Assembly: GCA_030737835.1 (NCBI GenBank)
Contig: CM060847.1
Span: 10,182,704-10,246,703, forward strand
Reading direction: 5' to 3'
Length of the DNA stretch: 64,000 bases
Origin: Acorus gramineus
Lineage: Eukaryota; Streptophyta; Magnoliopsida; Acorales; Acoraceae
Shown: in pieces, positions 36,180 to 49,459 of the stretch
Numbering within the stretch: position 1 is the first letter of the stretch
How the letters are laid out: each line of letters begins with the position of its first letter
Program-made: the position numbers and the translations under genes
Notes under the pieces: model-generated
The model's database searches: none
Told to the model about the DNA's origin: nothing
What the model saw: only the letters and a program-made list of their open reading frames with translations

Positions 36180-37240
36180 GACTGTAGACCATCTTATTAA
36201 CAATTAGAATGTGTTACAATTGGTCTAAGAGAGGATACAAACTACTAGACCCACAACTGGTAAAACGTTATAAGAGGTTTGCAACCCAATCCCCATGGCC
36301 TACAGCGGGGAGAAAGAGTGGTAGGGGGGGGGGGGGTGTTGTTGTCATGATAGCGAACCACCGCTCCAGTTCTTGATGAAACCCAATGTGGCCTCCCATA
36401 AGTTCTCCTTGTAGAACCTATGATCCGGAAATATTATATGCCCTATCTTCACATTGACCCTCGAAACCCCTGCTATTTATTGCGACATCCTCTCCCAAAG
36501 CTCCTCCATGTTGGAGAAGGATAATTGGGATTGGGACACCACCTCTAACAAGGACCACAAAAGGGAGGTCTTGGGGCAAGAACAAAAGAGATGTTCCACC
36601 GTCTCCTCCTCATTAGCACACAGCACGCACAACGTGTCAGACCCCGGCCTCCATTTGGCCCTATAAGACTTAGTAAGGAGCAGATTTTGCAATGCTAGCC
36701 ATAGGAAGATCTTGACCTTGAGAGGGATCCTCCATTTTCAGATCAACGGTGTCTTGGCTACCATGCGAGGGACTCGCGTTTCCACCACTCATACCCAAGC
36801 TTGACCACATATATCCCCTCTCCCTTGGTTCCACAAGATGGAGACCTCTTGTGCAAAATCTGGGGATAACAACACTAACCGGTGAAGCATCAGCGCCACC
36901 TCATTTACCTGTCCCTCGTCCGAGATCCGTCTGAGGTTGAGATGCCAGCCTCCCTGTTCACCCCGCTCCGCCCATGCTTGTTCTACCAGCTCCTCCTTAT
37001 TTTCAGCAATCCAGAACAGCGCGGGGAAAACAAATTCAAATGCAGCCATACCACACCAAGTGTCCGGCCAAAATCTGATCTAGTTCCCCTTCTCCAGCTT
37101 CCACTGAAGAGAGCTCGCAAACTCAGTCCCCAACCTGAACCACCCTTGGCAAAGGAACAAGGTGCGCGAAGAGCATGCCGGGAACATCAATATTATATTT
37201 CAATGTCAAAATTTTATATTTTCAGAGAGCATTGATTAAT
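36180..37240 (-). mobile_element. LINE ORF2 3' fragment downstream of DEG7
   Basis: On the minus strand an upstream segment (37150-36789) reads LEKGN, a stop, IRFWPDTWCG, then MAAFEFVFPALFWIAENKEE and further helical sequence. This is typical of LINE ORF2 between the reverse transcriptase and the zinc segment. The frame 36692-36477 then reads YRAKWRPGSDTLCVLCANEE, ETVEHLFCSCPKTSLLW: the zf-RVT motif C-x2-C, then H, then C. Stops and frame changes separate the pieces, so the element is dead. Only the last ~1 kb of the element is present, consistent with 5' truncation, which is usual for LINEs. It is oriented against DEG7. Confidence 0.85.
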
Positions 37241-40200
37241 GTGGACGTCGAATGAATATATGATACCTACCATACCATGTTAATGCCCCATCACTCATGT
37301 CATCTACGTTTCATTTGGGCGTTCATTTAATATAAACAAAATTTGAACCACTTTCTGTGGTTTATAATTCAATCTGAAAGTGACCATTTTGAATACCTAA
37401 TCTGGTTGATTTGAAGGGTTTAGGTGGAGGCAAATTTAGCAATTTCATTATCAAAATCCATCCAAGTGTAATATATAAATTTACATATCAGTATCTGAAA
37501 AAATAATTTAGGATATATATAAGGGATCGGAGTTTTGATGCGTATATAATAGAACAAAACTTTGAAAATCTGCAGATAACAATTATAAAAATTTTTTAAT
37601 ACGCGTTTTCTGATTACTTTTTTTTTTTGTCTTTTCTAGACACCATTATATGACTGGGGCAATATGTAAAGTGAATTTTTTTTTTCTCACTTCCCGTGTG
37701 AGATTATTTTCAAATACCACAATATATTATAATCTATTCAACAGTGTGCATTTGGATGGATACAGTGCATCTATTAAATAATATTGATGAAAAGTTTTAA
37801 ACTTTTTTAGAGACACGTGTTATTCATTCGAACATAAATTTTCTAAGGTAAAATTAGATATCAGGCCCTACATGGACAAAGTGTCTGATTTAGTGCCACA
37901 GAAAAAGGTAGAACAAAGATTTGGTGGTAATGCATGTAAACTGTTCAGATCAAGCAGAACTATAATTGCAAAAAAGTGTCTAATGCCTAGTACTTTTTCC
38001 ATATTTAGTGTCTGAAGAGAGACAATGGCCGACTGAAAACTTTTTTTAAAGTCCATTGGTGTTCATCACAGGCAGATTCTATAGGCCCCAAATTGATGGA
38101 AAGTGAGCTTCTAAAGTTAGCACATTCAATTGAAGCGTGCATCAATATTTTCTTTCACATACCCACAGAAGAACAGCAATTCAATGGTGGGTCAGACCTG
38201 TTCAACACAATCTCATTTTCAATGAGCATAGTTTATATGCATGGTTATCACATGGAGGGGTAGGTGTGAAAACTTTTTAGTTTGTTTATGACAATACTAT
38301 GAAGATCCCATCACTCACGCATTGATATTTTTTCAGGAGTGGTGATTTAGAAAATGACCCATCAAGGATCTTTTTAAAAAATTAGAAAAAAACATGATGT
38401 AACTAATCTTGTTTCTCTTTATATGCATTCATTTAAAAGATACGTGAGCTATATAACTTTTAAATAAATGCATCACATATCTTTTAAATAAATGCATATT
38501 AATCACGTATCTTTAAATGAATGTATATATGTGATAGAATAAAAGATGGTGCTAACAATGTCTTTTTAAAGAGATAAAATGTGTGACTTGTTCATGTGTT
38601 TCTGACGAATTGTACCAAAAAATTCTAGTTATACCAGAATTCATCAAATATATTTTAATTTAAACATTTTCATATCCACAAGGCTTGGACTATAATTTTA
38701 CATGACACCAGTGCTATTTTATTAAATATAAATTATTCTATGTGCTTGTGCATGATGTAAAATGAAAAAAAAAATAAAAATTTTCTTTAGACCAGTAAAA
38801 AAAACTAATTTTTTATGCCAAACATAAAAAATAAATGTTTTCTTTCATTTTTCCTTACCTATTATTTTATTTAAAAAGAAGAAGAAAAAATTCCTCCGTA
38901 AATGTGAGGGAAAGTGAGAAAAGTTTATTTCGGCACTTCCTAGCACATACAAAAACAACATAAAAATTGGTTTAAAAAATAATTTATTTTCAATCATTTT
39001 TCTTTTGACTCAAATCATTTCACATTTTTTTTAAAACTTTCCATCCATGCAAGTATACAAACACTCCCTTGAAAGAAAAAATTTAATTGCATTATACTTA
39101 CACTGCACATCACACGTGGTGTCAGGCTATTAGCTTTTTTATTAAAAAAATGGATATGGCCATGTAATGAGTGTTAAAGCTTTTACTCTGATTGTGCTGT
39201 GTTTCAGAGGGAGGAGACAAAACGAGAGAGTTCTTTTGTTATGTTATTATTATTGGATCCCCCCACATGAATAGTAGGGCCTCTCTTCCCTCCTCTATTA
39301 TCTTCTCTTTTTGACATTATGTTTTTGTTGGTTTTAGTTTTACTTTTTTTGTGTGGTTGTTTATAAATATCAATTTTGATCTGTTGAAAGGTTGGCCACC
39401 ACATCTCCTTGCAGTGACAAGACAATATTAAACCTATTAGAGATAAGAAAATTTGAAAACTATAGTTCCATATGGGACATGTGATTTGTTAGAATTAATT
39501 AATATACTACTAAAGATTGTCATGTGACTGATGCTTTTATGCATGTCGACACGTGACTTTGGAAATTATGTCTTGGCTATACAGCTCTTCTTCGTTTAAA
39601 AGTTTTTCCTTGTTTGGAGTTGTAAAAGTGTCTATTGTTTTAGAAATCTTATCCTTCCAGTTTTCATGTATTTAAAACATTTCCCCGTTTGGGAAAATAA
39701 TTTTTTTTAATATATTGATAAGATTTAATGAATTATGGTAAATAGTATTGAATTATTTAAATGAAATATTTATTGGTATTGTTTTAGAGTTTACAACAAA
39801 TAAACATGCTAATTATACACAAAATAGCCATGGTTTCACAATCTTGATTTGCCATTTCAAATTAAAAAACCATACTTAGGAAATGATACATCACCCACCT
39901 GACCTGATACATCCCAATTATATCAAAATTATGTAAAAGGAGAACCTTTTGTGTAAGGCAACTCATTAAACGGCCCTGATTTTACACATCATCACATCAA
40001 TGGTCCGGTACGGAGTCCCAATCAAGTCCATCAAAGAAATCAAGCTTTTCGGCTACGAAAGGGTCCACCGAAACAACGGTCTCCACCCACAACGAGTCAT
40101 CACCGTCCAAAGTCATCGAATGTGAAAGTACATGGATCGCACGGTCACGATGAGTGTTCCTTTCTTTACCGCCTCATCATCATCGTCATTTCAACGTAAA

Positions 40201-40400
40201 GTCAAAACCTCTCGTGAGGGGACTGAACAATGCACGTGCCGATGATTGCCGTTTGTCCCCGCCATGTCCATCCAACATCAACGGTGGTGATAGCAGATCT
40301 GCAAAAGAAGAACCATTTATGACCGTCAGATTTAAACGGGAGTCTTAACGGGTGTTTGACGGAGATGTCGACGTCAAATAAGACAAGAGAGAGAGTGACA
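37241..40400. other. AT-rich intergenic region and promoter of the WVD2-like gene
   Basis: No gene is recognised in 37241-39900. A small inverted repeat lies at about 38421-38525 (tatgcattcatttaaaagat and its near-complement aaatgaatgtatata, both with acgtat nearby). From about 39950 the sequence becomes GC-richer, with 'ccgtcc', 'caacggt' and 'acgtg' words, and leads into a GA-rich 5' leader near 40385-40425. This part is the probable promoter of the next gene. Confidence 0.5.
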
Positions 40401-41261
40401 GAGAGAGAGAGAGAGAAGAGAAGCTTCAGAAGGATCATCACCTTTGGAAGCAAAAGAAAACCTCGTTGAGCGAGCTTTGAATCGGATCCGATCCTGTCCG
40501 TCCGTTTTAAGGGGTCTTCTCTTCTGTGGTCCGTCCGATTTTGGGGTCTGCACTTGATCAGGCTCTTTCACTGACTCTGGTATGGGAATTTTTGTATTTC
40601 TGTAGTTTTTTTTTTGGATGGTTTTGTGGTTCTTGGAATTTCGGGTCGATGATCGGAAATGGGTTTGTTGAGTTTTGTCGTTTTTTGTTTGTTGAATTTT
40701 TTGAATTTTTTATGTCTTGGTGGAGTAACTAATTTTGATGGATAATTGTTTTTTTAATTTATTTAAATTTGGATGATCTGAAATTGGTTTGTTGAGTTTT
40801 TGAATTTTTTTTGTTTGATGATTTTTTTTTAAAAAATGGTTTTATGTGTTGGTGAAGTGATGAAACCAATTTTGATGGGTGGTTTTTTATTTTTTTGTTT
40901 GTTTAAATTGGTTGATGTGCTTCAGTTTCAAAATGTAGTTGTTGATGATGTTTTTGAATTACTGATAATTTTTATAGTTATTGAAATTTCAATTTGTAGG
41001 ACCATCTGTAATAGAAATTGAATCTAGTGGCTTATACTCACTGATATGATTATTATCATTATTTTTTATTTTTGAGTCTTCATGACTTTGACTAATTCAT
41101 AGATCTGGATGAAGATCTTCTAGTTTAATATGCTGATCTGAATATTCTTATTAATGGAAAAGATATCCAAAGAGCTGTAAAAATTGGGATATTGAAAATT
41201 TCCCCTCTTGATTTGTATTTGATAGGTGGGTGAGAAATTGTGGGATGTCTCTCAGTTGCTG

Positions 41262-44200
41262 ATGATGGCAGGGGAAATTGAAGATTGCATGAGCCTTCAG
41301 GTCTGCTCTGTTTGTTGCTTTATTCAACCGGTCTTTCATGAAAGATTTAGATTTGGTTGCAAGAATGCTTTATTTAGTTTGTTGTGTCTTCTTATATGTT
41401 GATTATGAAGAATTATTGTCTTCAATTTTAGAGTTCTGTCCATGGGAATGCATAATCAGTTTTTGTAACTTTCTATCGAGTTTTAATTAGTCCTCCTCCA
41501 TGTTAGTCATTAGTCCCATGGCATTGAATCCCTTGTTCTACCCCTTTTTAATTTTTGTACGAATATTGAGCAATTGATTTTGTAGAACATAGGAACATTT
41601 GGTTTCTTTCTGCATAGGCAACTGAAGGTCATTGAATTTTCATGTGTACAATGAGCTGGCCCATGCATTCAATATATAAAATATATAAATATGTGATTAT
41701 GCTGTATCAATTCTCATGCTCACATGCACCCTTACAGATGGCTTTTTCATCATTGAATCCTAACAAATCTCTAGGAATATATAAAATTTTTGGGTTGGTT
41801 GAAGATTCTATGAAATGTATTCATTTTCTGCACATTTGAAATTCTTGCTGCACATGTTGCTCTGCTGTCCTTAATTGATTTTTAATTGTTTTGAGCATCT
41901 GGCAGGTGGACTGTCTACCTACTGGTTCTATATCATTTGGGAGGTTTGAAGGTGAATCATTATCATGGGAGAGGAGGTCTTCCTTCTCCCACAACAGATA
42001 CCTTGAGGAAGTTGAGAGATACTCTACTCCAGGTTCGGTTACTCAAAAGAAGGCTTATTTTGAAGCTCATTTCAAGAAAAAGGCTCTTATGCGGCAAGGT
42101 TCGTCACTAGAGTCTCCAAATGGAGGCGAATGTCATGATGGTGAAAATGGTATGGAAGATCACATGATTCGCACAGAAGAATATGAACATCATGGTCATG
42201 AGGTGATGCAGCATGTACAATATGATGAGATCCAAGTTGATTCAGACGATTTTGAAGTTGATGTGATGGAGTCTGAAAGAGATGAAGTAACTTCACCTTT
42301 TCAGTCAGGAAACATGCTGGTCAATGGTGTAAGTATATTAGATAAAAATTATCAACAGATGCGGATCAATGGAGCACTCCGGGTTCGATGTGGATGTGGT
42401 ACAGAGAGTACAGGTGAAACAGAAAATGTGGATGACTCGTGTATGGTTATAGAACACAAGCCTATTGATGATGGCGTGCATATAATAATAGAACACCAGC
42501 CTGCCAATGAAACAGAAAGTGTGGATTTATTGCCTGAAATACAAGACAAGGATAGATTGCCTCGAATAGATGATTCTTCTTTACAGAGTCCTATGGTGAA
42601 TGAAGATACCGGCTCTACCATGAAAAAGTTGCAGAAATCATCTCTCAAGGTGAGTTTCTAGATGCTATTTCCCCATTTCATATTCTTTGTTTCATGTGTA
42701 GAGAACAATTATATTTCAAGTTGTCTCTTGATTATATACCAGATATTCTCTTTTAGGCTGTTTTCTACTGCTGCTATTTTATTATTGGACATGGTCTAAG
42801 TTATATTTTGATTCAGGATTTAGCAATTTTAATACTTTGCTGAGTAAAATCCAATATATGGCTTATTTCTCTATAAAATTTGATTTGTAGGTTAAACCCT
42901 CAGCAGAACATAAGACCACCAAAGAAAAGTCAAGGACACTTGTCTCTGCTGTTCAGAGATCAAGAAATCTGCCTACTGAGCGGACTTCCATTTCTTCTGA
43001 TAAGGCTTTTGCAAGAACACCCAGAACAGTAGGAAGGGGGAGTGTGGAGAAAATAAAGATGGAGAAGCAATCAACATTGAGGGCTTCTGGAACTTTAACT
43101 TTGATTCCCAAAAAATCAAAATCGGAGGTAATTCTTTGTTGAGTGCTTCCATTGCCTCTGTTTAACATTTCTAGTCATTATTATATTTGGTCATAAATAA
43201 AATGAGCATGTTTCATATGTACACCATGACTGAGAAGTTCCTCAATTGTGCCTTTCTGATCCAACAGCTGGATCAGCTCTCATCATCTTGTTTATACAAT
43301 TAAAATGACTTCGGTTTTGTGATTATCCATTTTTCTGCAGCGAGACATTCGAAGTTCGAAGGGAAAAGTTAGTCAAGAGAACAGAAGGTACACCACTTAT
43401 TCTCTTGAGCATTATCATATGTTCTTGACTTTAGGCCTCATATCCAAAAAATTCCCTTAAATCTTTAATGGGTGTACCCATCATTGACAGAGATCACGAG
43501 GGGAAGCAGGATGGTGTTGTCCCTCAAACTACATCAAAAAAGGCTGAAAGTGAATTAAGGCGATCTGCAAATAGGTTTGTTAGCTATCAACTCACTGCTT
43601 TTCTACAGATTGAAGATCTATATTTTGTTTGACAGACTAAATGATGCAGGCCTCAGAAAACAATGAGTTCAGCTAAACCAGATGACAAAAGAGGCGGTGT
43701 GGTCTTCAGTTTCAAAAGTGAGGAAAGAGCAGAAAGAAGGAAAGAGGCATGTGTCTCATTTACACTTTTGAGATTTTTTTATCCTTGGAGATTTTTTCAA
43801 CTATAAGTACTTGAACCTGATTTCTACCATATGATTTAGTTCTTCATGAAATTGGAGGAAAAACTGCATGCTAAAGAGGCTGAGTTGAACCAGATCCAAG
43901 CTAAAACACAGGTATGAAAGATATTTTTATACAGATGTTAGAATTTTTTTCCCCTCTTATTTAACAGGAATCTGTGTATTTCGGAAAAATATAACAATTC
44001 AAAGAATATTTTGCTTTTTATCTGCTCTCTGTGACGATGAACCTTTTTTATTGGCTTTATTACTCCATATGCAGGAAGAATCAGAAGCTGAGATAAAACA
44101 ACTCCGAAGAAGCCTAAACTTTAAAGCAACACCTATGCCTTCATTTTATCAAGATACTGCAGTAAGAGTTCCTGATAGTAAGAAGGTACTCATCTCTTGA

Positions 44201-45087
44201 TTTTGTCTGATAGACATTTTAAACAAGCAGCTTTTAAATATAAGATGTTCATCATTGGACTAGCAAGACTGGAGTTTTATGATCTTCACCATATATGATG
44301 GCATGGGAATTTTTTTTTTAAAATTATATGTGGAATTACATAGAAAATTCTCTCTACCAAGAAAGGAATAAATATTAGGTTCAAGGTTATTTAATATTTC
44401 TACCTATACTGATCTTTCATATCTTTCGTTAAACAAAAACATTTCCATCGTCACAGTTATTTAAGAGAACCTGATCTCACTGTTTAATGTCTGAGAAAAA
44501 AGTTGTTGCATTGGGCATAGCATGGTTAATATCGATGCTAAGATGTTTCACCATTCTAATAATATTTGATCATTGTCATTACAATGTAGCACAACAATTT
44601 GTACAAGTACTTGTATGATTATGAGGAGTTAATAAAATGACCATCCACATAATCATAGCATGCATGTCGATGCCCCAATCTGACATATTATTCTCCAATT
44701 TATAAATCACGTCTTCTTTTAACTGGTTTTTAACAATAAGAATTCCATCCATTACTTCAGAGGTTTCATTACCTGACCAAAACTTTAAACTGTAACTGTG
44801 ACACACTCAAGTAGGGTTCCTATAATCATCACTAGCATTCTTTTATAGTTAAATACAACATAGCAGTCCAGAGAAGTCTCTGCTGATACAATGCAACTTA
44901 CTTTCAGGCTCCAGCAAGATCCTCAAAGCCGCAGCCTAAACCATCAACGCCAGGCACCAGAGTCCCACAAGCACGCCGAGACAATTCTCCAGCACCTCCC
45001 CGGTCAGCTAGCCGACAAAGGGCATCTGCAGTTGAATCGGTTTCTCGTCCGAAGCCCATGGTTCTACCTAAACAGACGGTCCGATGA
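41262..45087 (+). CDS. WVD2-like protein with TPX2 microtubule-binding domain
   Basis: Nine coding exons: 41262-41300, 41906-42649, 42891-43127, 43341-43387, 43491-43574, 43650-43746, 43840-43911, 44075-44185 and 44908-45087. They total 1611 nt and 536 residues (535 if the second of two adjacent ATGs, at 41265, is used). A probable 5' UTR intron spans 40580-41225. The N-terminus MAGEIEDCMSLQ with the phrase SISFGRFEGESLSWERRSSF is typical of the longer WDL proteins. The middle is acidic, then basic and Ser-rich. The TPX2 domain lies near residues 405-480 (VVFSFKSEERAERRKE, FFMKLEEKLHAKEAE, IKQLRRSLNFKATPMPSFY). The C-terminal tail is Pro/Ser/Arg-rich. WVD2/WDL proteins bind and bundle cortical microtubules and affect anisotropic cell growth. 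Exon 6 ends with a GC donor (AAAGAG/GCATGT) if the conserved reading RRKE-FFMKLEEK is kept; all other introns are GT-AG. Confidence 0.93.
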
Positions 45088-45229
45088 CAAGGGTGATGAA
45101 GCCAATTCTAAGGAGGTTGGGAAGGCAGTGAAAGGTGTAGTATTTGCAGGAGCTGAAAGCTGTCAATGTTGTTGCCTTCCTCATATCTTCTGTTTTCTGT
45201 TAATGTGTATGTGATCCGTTCTTTACATT

Positions 45230-46075
45230 AATATTAGTTAAAAAATGAGATGAATAAGATGGGAAGCGCGGTCTCTGTGCATCCCATTCTAAATAGGTTG
45301 CATATATTATGCATTTGTGGTACATTTTGTTATAGTCTGTTTAGCAGTGATGGATCTAAGTTAAAGTTATGATATTAAACCTTACATGAAGGGAATATTA
45401 ATATTGATCTTAAGGTGAAAATACAGCCGTTCGTTATGGATGGATCAATTCTGGTGATTCTGGGAATGATTGTGTCAGATGTTCTCAGTGAACGTGGTGA
45501 GAGTAACTGTCCTTGGAAAAAGTTACTGGCCGACAACCGTCACTCCCCTCGCATTCCCAGTTCTAGAAAAATGAACAATAATTTTTTTGTATTTTTTTTA
45601 TTGTAAATCGAATTCATCTACGAATTGTGAACCTGACTTTCAGAAAAAAATTGTTCACAAAATGACAATTCGGGAATAAAAATATGGGGGCTATTCTTTG
45701 AAATTCTTTACAGAATCAGCCTCTGCATGAGCGTTTCCTCCGTTTGTCCTTGTGTACAAATTTTTTTTTTTAATATTAAAAAAAATCGAAAAGAAGAATA
45801 AAAAAAAACGTTTTTGTCGTGTAGTGAAACCCGGACGGGCCAACTCAGAAGACCCGACTGGATTATCCCGTCTTTTACGCTCTCGTTTTCTCGCGATATT
45901 TCCATCCGACATTCTCCTGGAAATTCTCTCTCTCGAGAGAGAATGTTAAATAATTCTCGGGAACTACGAGAAAATAAAAAATCCTAAATGGACCAAACCC
46001 GACCCGACATCATAAGCCCACTCCGCGCAGACAAGGCTGGGAAAGCATTTAAAATGTTCCGCAGCAACAATTAAA
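45230..46075. other. Intergenic region, promoter of the GATA gene
   Basis: This stretch holds the 3' flank of the WVD2-like gene, an AT-rich middle, and from about 45820 a GC-richer segment (ctcgagagagaatg; acccgacccgacatc) that leads into a CT-rich leader near 46110-46126. No gene is recognised. Confidence 0.5.
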
Positions 46076-46153
46076 TTGAACAAACCGACCGACCACACCA
46101 CCGCCTATTCGTCTCTCTCTCTCTGTTTCATTGTTTCTGCGACGCGTTTTTCG

Positions 46154-47228
46154 ATGTTGGCGGCGGCGGAGCCTCGGAATATGTGCGGCCACCACTACAA
46201 GCGCCGGCGCGTCAGAATCAACCGGAGTCCCGGGGAGGCCACGACCTCTGCGGACGACGTCCGAGCTCCTCCTCCTCCGACGAGGGTTTGCGTGGACTGC
46301 AAGACATCCAAGACCCCACTATGGAGAGGCGGCCCAGCTGGTCCTCAGGTTTCTTCTCTTCCCCTCTCATTTTCAAGGGTTTTTGTTAAGTGGGTTTTGA
46401 TTCTGATACGTTCTTTTCGAGTGGGTTTTCAACTTTTCTTTGTTCTTGCACTTCTTTTGGGATTACATGATAATGGGTTTGTGTTTTCTCTTCATTTCTT
46501 GTGCTCTTTCAGTATTCCCAATTCGTAATTTGTTGTTTTCTTCCGTTTTTCGATGGGTTTCGCGTGATTTACGTAATGGGTTTAGCTGTATTGATCTGTT
46601 TCTTCGATTTGGGTTGTTTTCATTATTGATTAAACATTTATGTCTTTGTTTTTGTTATGGGTTTGCATTTATAATTGGTTCATTTATTGAATCCCCTCAT
46701 ATTAGGCCAAGTTTGAATCATATCTTCAACGGGCATTTTTATCACTGAAGTCTCCATTATAGGTTTTGTAGAGGCAACTCTTTTCGTTCAGAACGACTGA
46801 TTCAGTTTCATTTTTAGAAAGTTCACTCGCATTAGTAGGAAAGTTTGACCATGTGTTTTAATGGGTGGTATATACCCACTTTTGTTTCTTCATCACATTT
46901 GTTCATAATACAAAAATGAAAGAAAAGACGACTGGTTTTGTTTTGGTGGGAGTGATTGCAGTCTTTGTGCAACGCATGCGGGATCCGTAACAGGAAGAGA
47001 AAGCGAAGTGGGTTGGAAGTGAGCCCTGTGAAAAAGGAGAACCAGAAACTGAAGCAGAGGCAGAGAAGAAACAGAGAGAGGGACAACAACAACAACAACA
47101 ACAACAATGTCATGGTGTCACAGAAGCAGATGAAGAAGCTTGTCAGCTCCTCTAGAAGTGAAGAAGAGGTAGCAGAGGCCGCTTTTGTTCTCATGGCCCT
47201 CTCTTGTGGGCTTTTCTTCCCTTTTTAA
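46154..47228 (+). CDS. B-class GATA transcription factor
   Basis: Two exons, 46154-46348 and 46962-47228, encode 153 residues; the GT-AG intron is phase 0. The single GATA zinc finger is C46-x2-C49-x18-C68-x2-C71 (CVDCKTSKTPLWRGGPAGPQ, then SLCNACGIRNRKRKR). The intron falls between GPQ and SLCNAC, as in the small plant GATA genes. A basic, Gln/Asn-rich region follows, including a run of eight Asn encoded by a CAA/AAC repeat. The C-terminus, EEVAEAAFVLMALSCG, matches the LLM motif of B-class GATAs, with Val in place of the first Leu. Such factors act in the nucleus on greening, cytokinin and light responses. An in-frame ATG at 46076 would add 26 residues and a later one at 46181 would remove nine; 46154 is preferred because the sequence before it looks like a CT-rich leader. 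Confidence 0.93.
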
Positions 47229-49033
47229 TTTCTTTTCTTCTTTTTGTCTCACTTGCCACGTTTTCACAATATACACCTTTGGTTCCCACACTTTTTTTTT
47301 TTTTTTTTTTGGGGGTTATAGAAGTGGTAGAGAAAAGAATGGAAGGTACTGTTGTACATAGGTAGCTCAGAAAGAGAGGATGTTCATTGTGGGTCGGTCA
47401 CTCTTTGTGGATCAATTGGGGTTCAATTTTAACTGGATTTTAATTGAAGTATGCTTTTGTTTTTTTGCTTTTTCATATCTTCTTTTTTATCTTGATAAAA
47501 TTTAATCAACAGTGTCGTTGCAGGATTTAGGGATGGGGTTTATGTATATAATTAACCTAGAAGAGGACTAATTTGATAACTCTTATTCTAAAAGAGAATT
47601 CTTTGTTTTTGGGATCCAATTCTCATATATTATGTGGATTGAAATATTTTGACTGAGATATCCAGGAATAACACAAGAACAAGGATTTCGAATGAAATTT
47701 TTTTGATGTCCATGAGAATGAATGTCAAACTTTACCTCTAATGAATGGGCTAGGCCCAGTTGGACAGATTTGGCCCAGTAGTATGTCCACACATTGGACT
47801 CAATGCAAAAGGATGATGTGGGAAGTCTCTATTTTTTTTTCTTTCTGAAATTGTATTAAAATTTGATAAAGCATTCTGCTTCATGTTCTATATATACTTA
47901 TTCTAATGAATACATGTCATGCAAATCTAACAAAGTATACATTTCGATATTAAAAATGAGACTGCATATAGCACATGCAGATTAAAATGCTAGAGGCCTC
48001 TGAAATTTTGTTTAGAACAAGTTAACAGTATAGTACCAACCTATCTGTAAATATATACTTCCTAAACTGTTGACAATTGCATAGGCGACAATTTATGGTA
48101 TCAATGTATCATTCCTAAGTTGTGTCCGTTCCATGCATTGTGCCATGGGCATGGCCCTTACTATCAAAAGCAAAATGAGAAAAAACAATCACTTCAAATT
48201 CCTATTTATTTCCAATCTGGTCAGATTTAATCCTTCGCTCTGGATTTTGGGGATGTTGGGATGTATTCATCCTTATAATATCTAAAATGAAACTCAATGT
48301 AAATTAGGCACTCATTTCAACCTACTGTTGCAAGTCTCAATCAAAACCATCATCATCAAAAAATTTAATGAAAAAGTAATAGTCAATTTGGGCTTTGTCC
48401 CCCCATGATTTGGACAACTTTGATCGAGACTCTTCACCAAATACCTCCAAAGCATTCGAACAGACTGTTTAAAAGCCTGAAATCATCCTTAAATGACAAA
48501 AATCTCCATCAATCAAAGATAAACAAAACAATCTGTACAAACCCAAATATGTGCAATTCAACAAGGGAAAAAAAACATTTAGATCAAGGTATCTAATCAT
48601 ATATTGTCGGTGCTAATCATGTGACCAATGGAGAAAAGATTTAATAACAAAACATTTGACCAGACCCTACGACAATTAAATTATATAACACCTAATTGGA
48701 AACTGATATGATTATTTAATTTGTTGCAATTTCTCTTGTTCAAGCCCCAATTGTAACATAATTGGGAATAATTGACAACAACTACTGGTATCCTAAAGTC
48801 AATAACAATAATTAAAAGTTGAAAAGACTAAAACAAAAAAATAAACCACATACATCACCTAATCAAACGTATCTTCTAATAATTTTCTCCTCCATTCACT
48901 TGATGCGTTGCTTTTGCCTTTTTCCACCAACACCCCCTCCACTAAAATCTTTCATCATCAAATCTTGTGAAACAAAATAACAACCAATTCTATTCATGAA
49001 AATTAAACATGTTCAACTCAAATCTTAACACAT
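47229..49033. other. AT-rich intergenic region
   Basis: The first ~250 bases are probable GATA 3' UTR with a long T-run at 47291-47310. The remainder has no recognisable gene or strong repeat structure. Confidence 0.5.
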
Positions 49034-49459
49034 CTACAACATCAAAAAACAAAGCATAATGAAATGCAACATTGCTAGGTAGGCCACACTAGGCAACACA
49101 AAAGTGGTCGCAGCCGCCGACGGCGACGGTGGGGTCTTGAAGTAGAAGGGGAAGTAAGGGAGGATCGGATTCGGAGGCGGCGGTGCCGGGAAGCTGACGA
49201 AAGGTGGCGGGTTAAACGGGAAGTACCACAGTGGCGGTGGCGGAGGAGGAAAGAAGTAGTAGCCGCCCGAGCCACCTGAGGGTGTCGGGAGTGACGGAGG
49301 CAGCTGAGATGGCAGAGACGGCGGAGGCGGCGGACAATTGGTGACGGCTGCCGGCGGCGGGAGGCAGGGGTAGGGACATTCAGGTAGATCAGCCATTGTA
49401 AAGGCCATAATTGACATGAAGAGAAATGTTGTGACCAAATGGGTTGATGTAGTGGCCAT
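49034..49459 (-). CDS. Small secreted proline-rich (extensin-like) protein, probably GPI-anchored
   Basis: Single exon, 141 residues. The N-terminus (MATTSTHLVTTFLFMSIMAF, then TMADL) is a clear signal peptide. The mature part begins with a Cys-containing segment (PECPYPCLPPP), followed by Pro-rich blocks (CPPPPPSLP, FFPPPPPPLWYFPF, PAPPPPNPILPYFPF). The C-terminus has small residues (PSPSAAATT) before a hydrophobic tail of about 20 residues, the pattern of a GPI-anchor signal. Pro runs of this kind are hydroxylated and glycosylated in plant walls. The role is structural or signalling at the cell surface by analogy; no enzyme domain is present. The gene at 56000-56410 has the same architecture. 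GC content is far above the flanks, which supports real coding sequence. Confidence 0.75.
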   Translation of the reverse strand: MATTSTHLVTTFLFMSIMAFTMADLPECPYPCLPPPAAVTNCPPPPPSLPSQLPPSLPTPSGGSGGYYFFPPPPPPLWYFPFNPPPFVSFPAPPPPNPILPYFPFYFKTPPSPSAAATTFVLPSVAYLAMLHFIMLCFLML

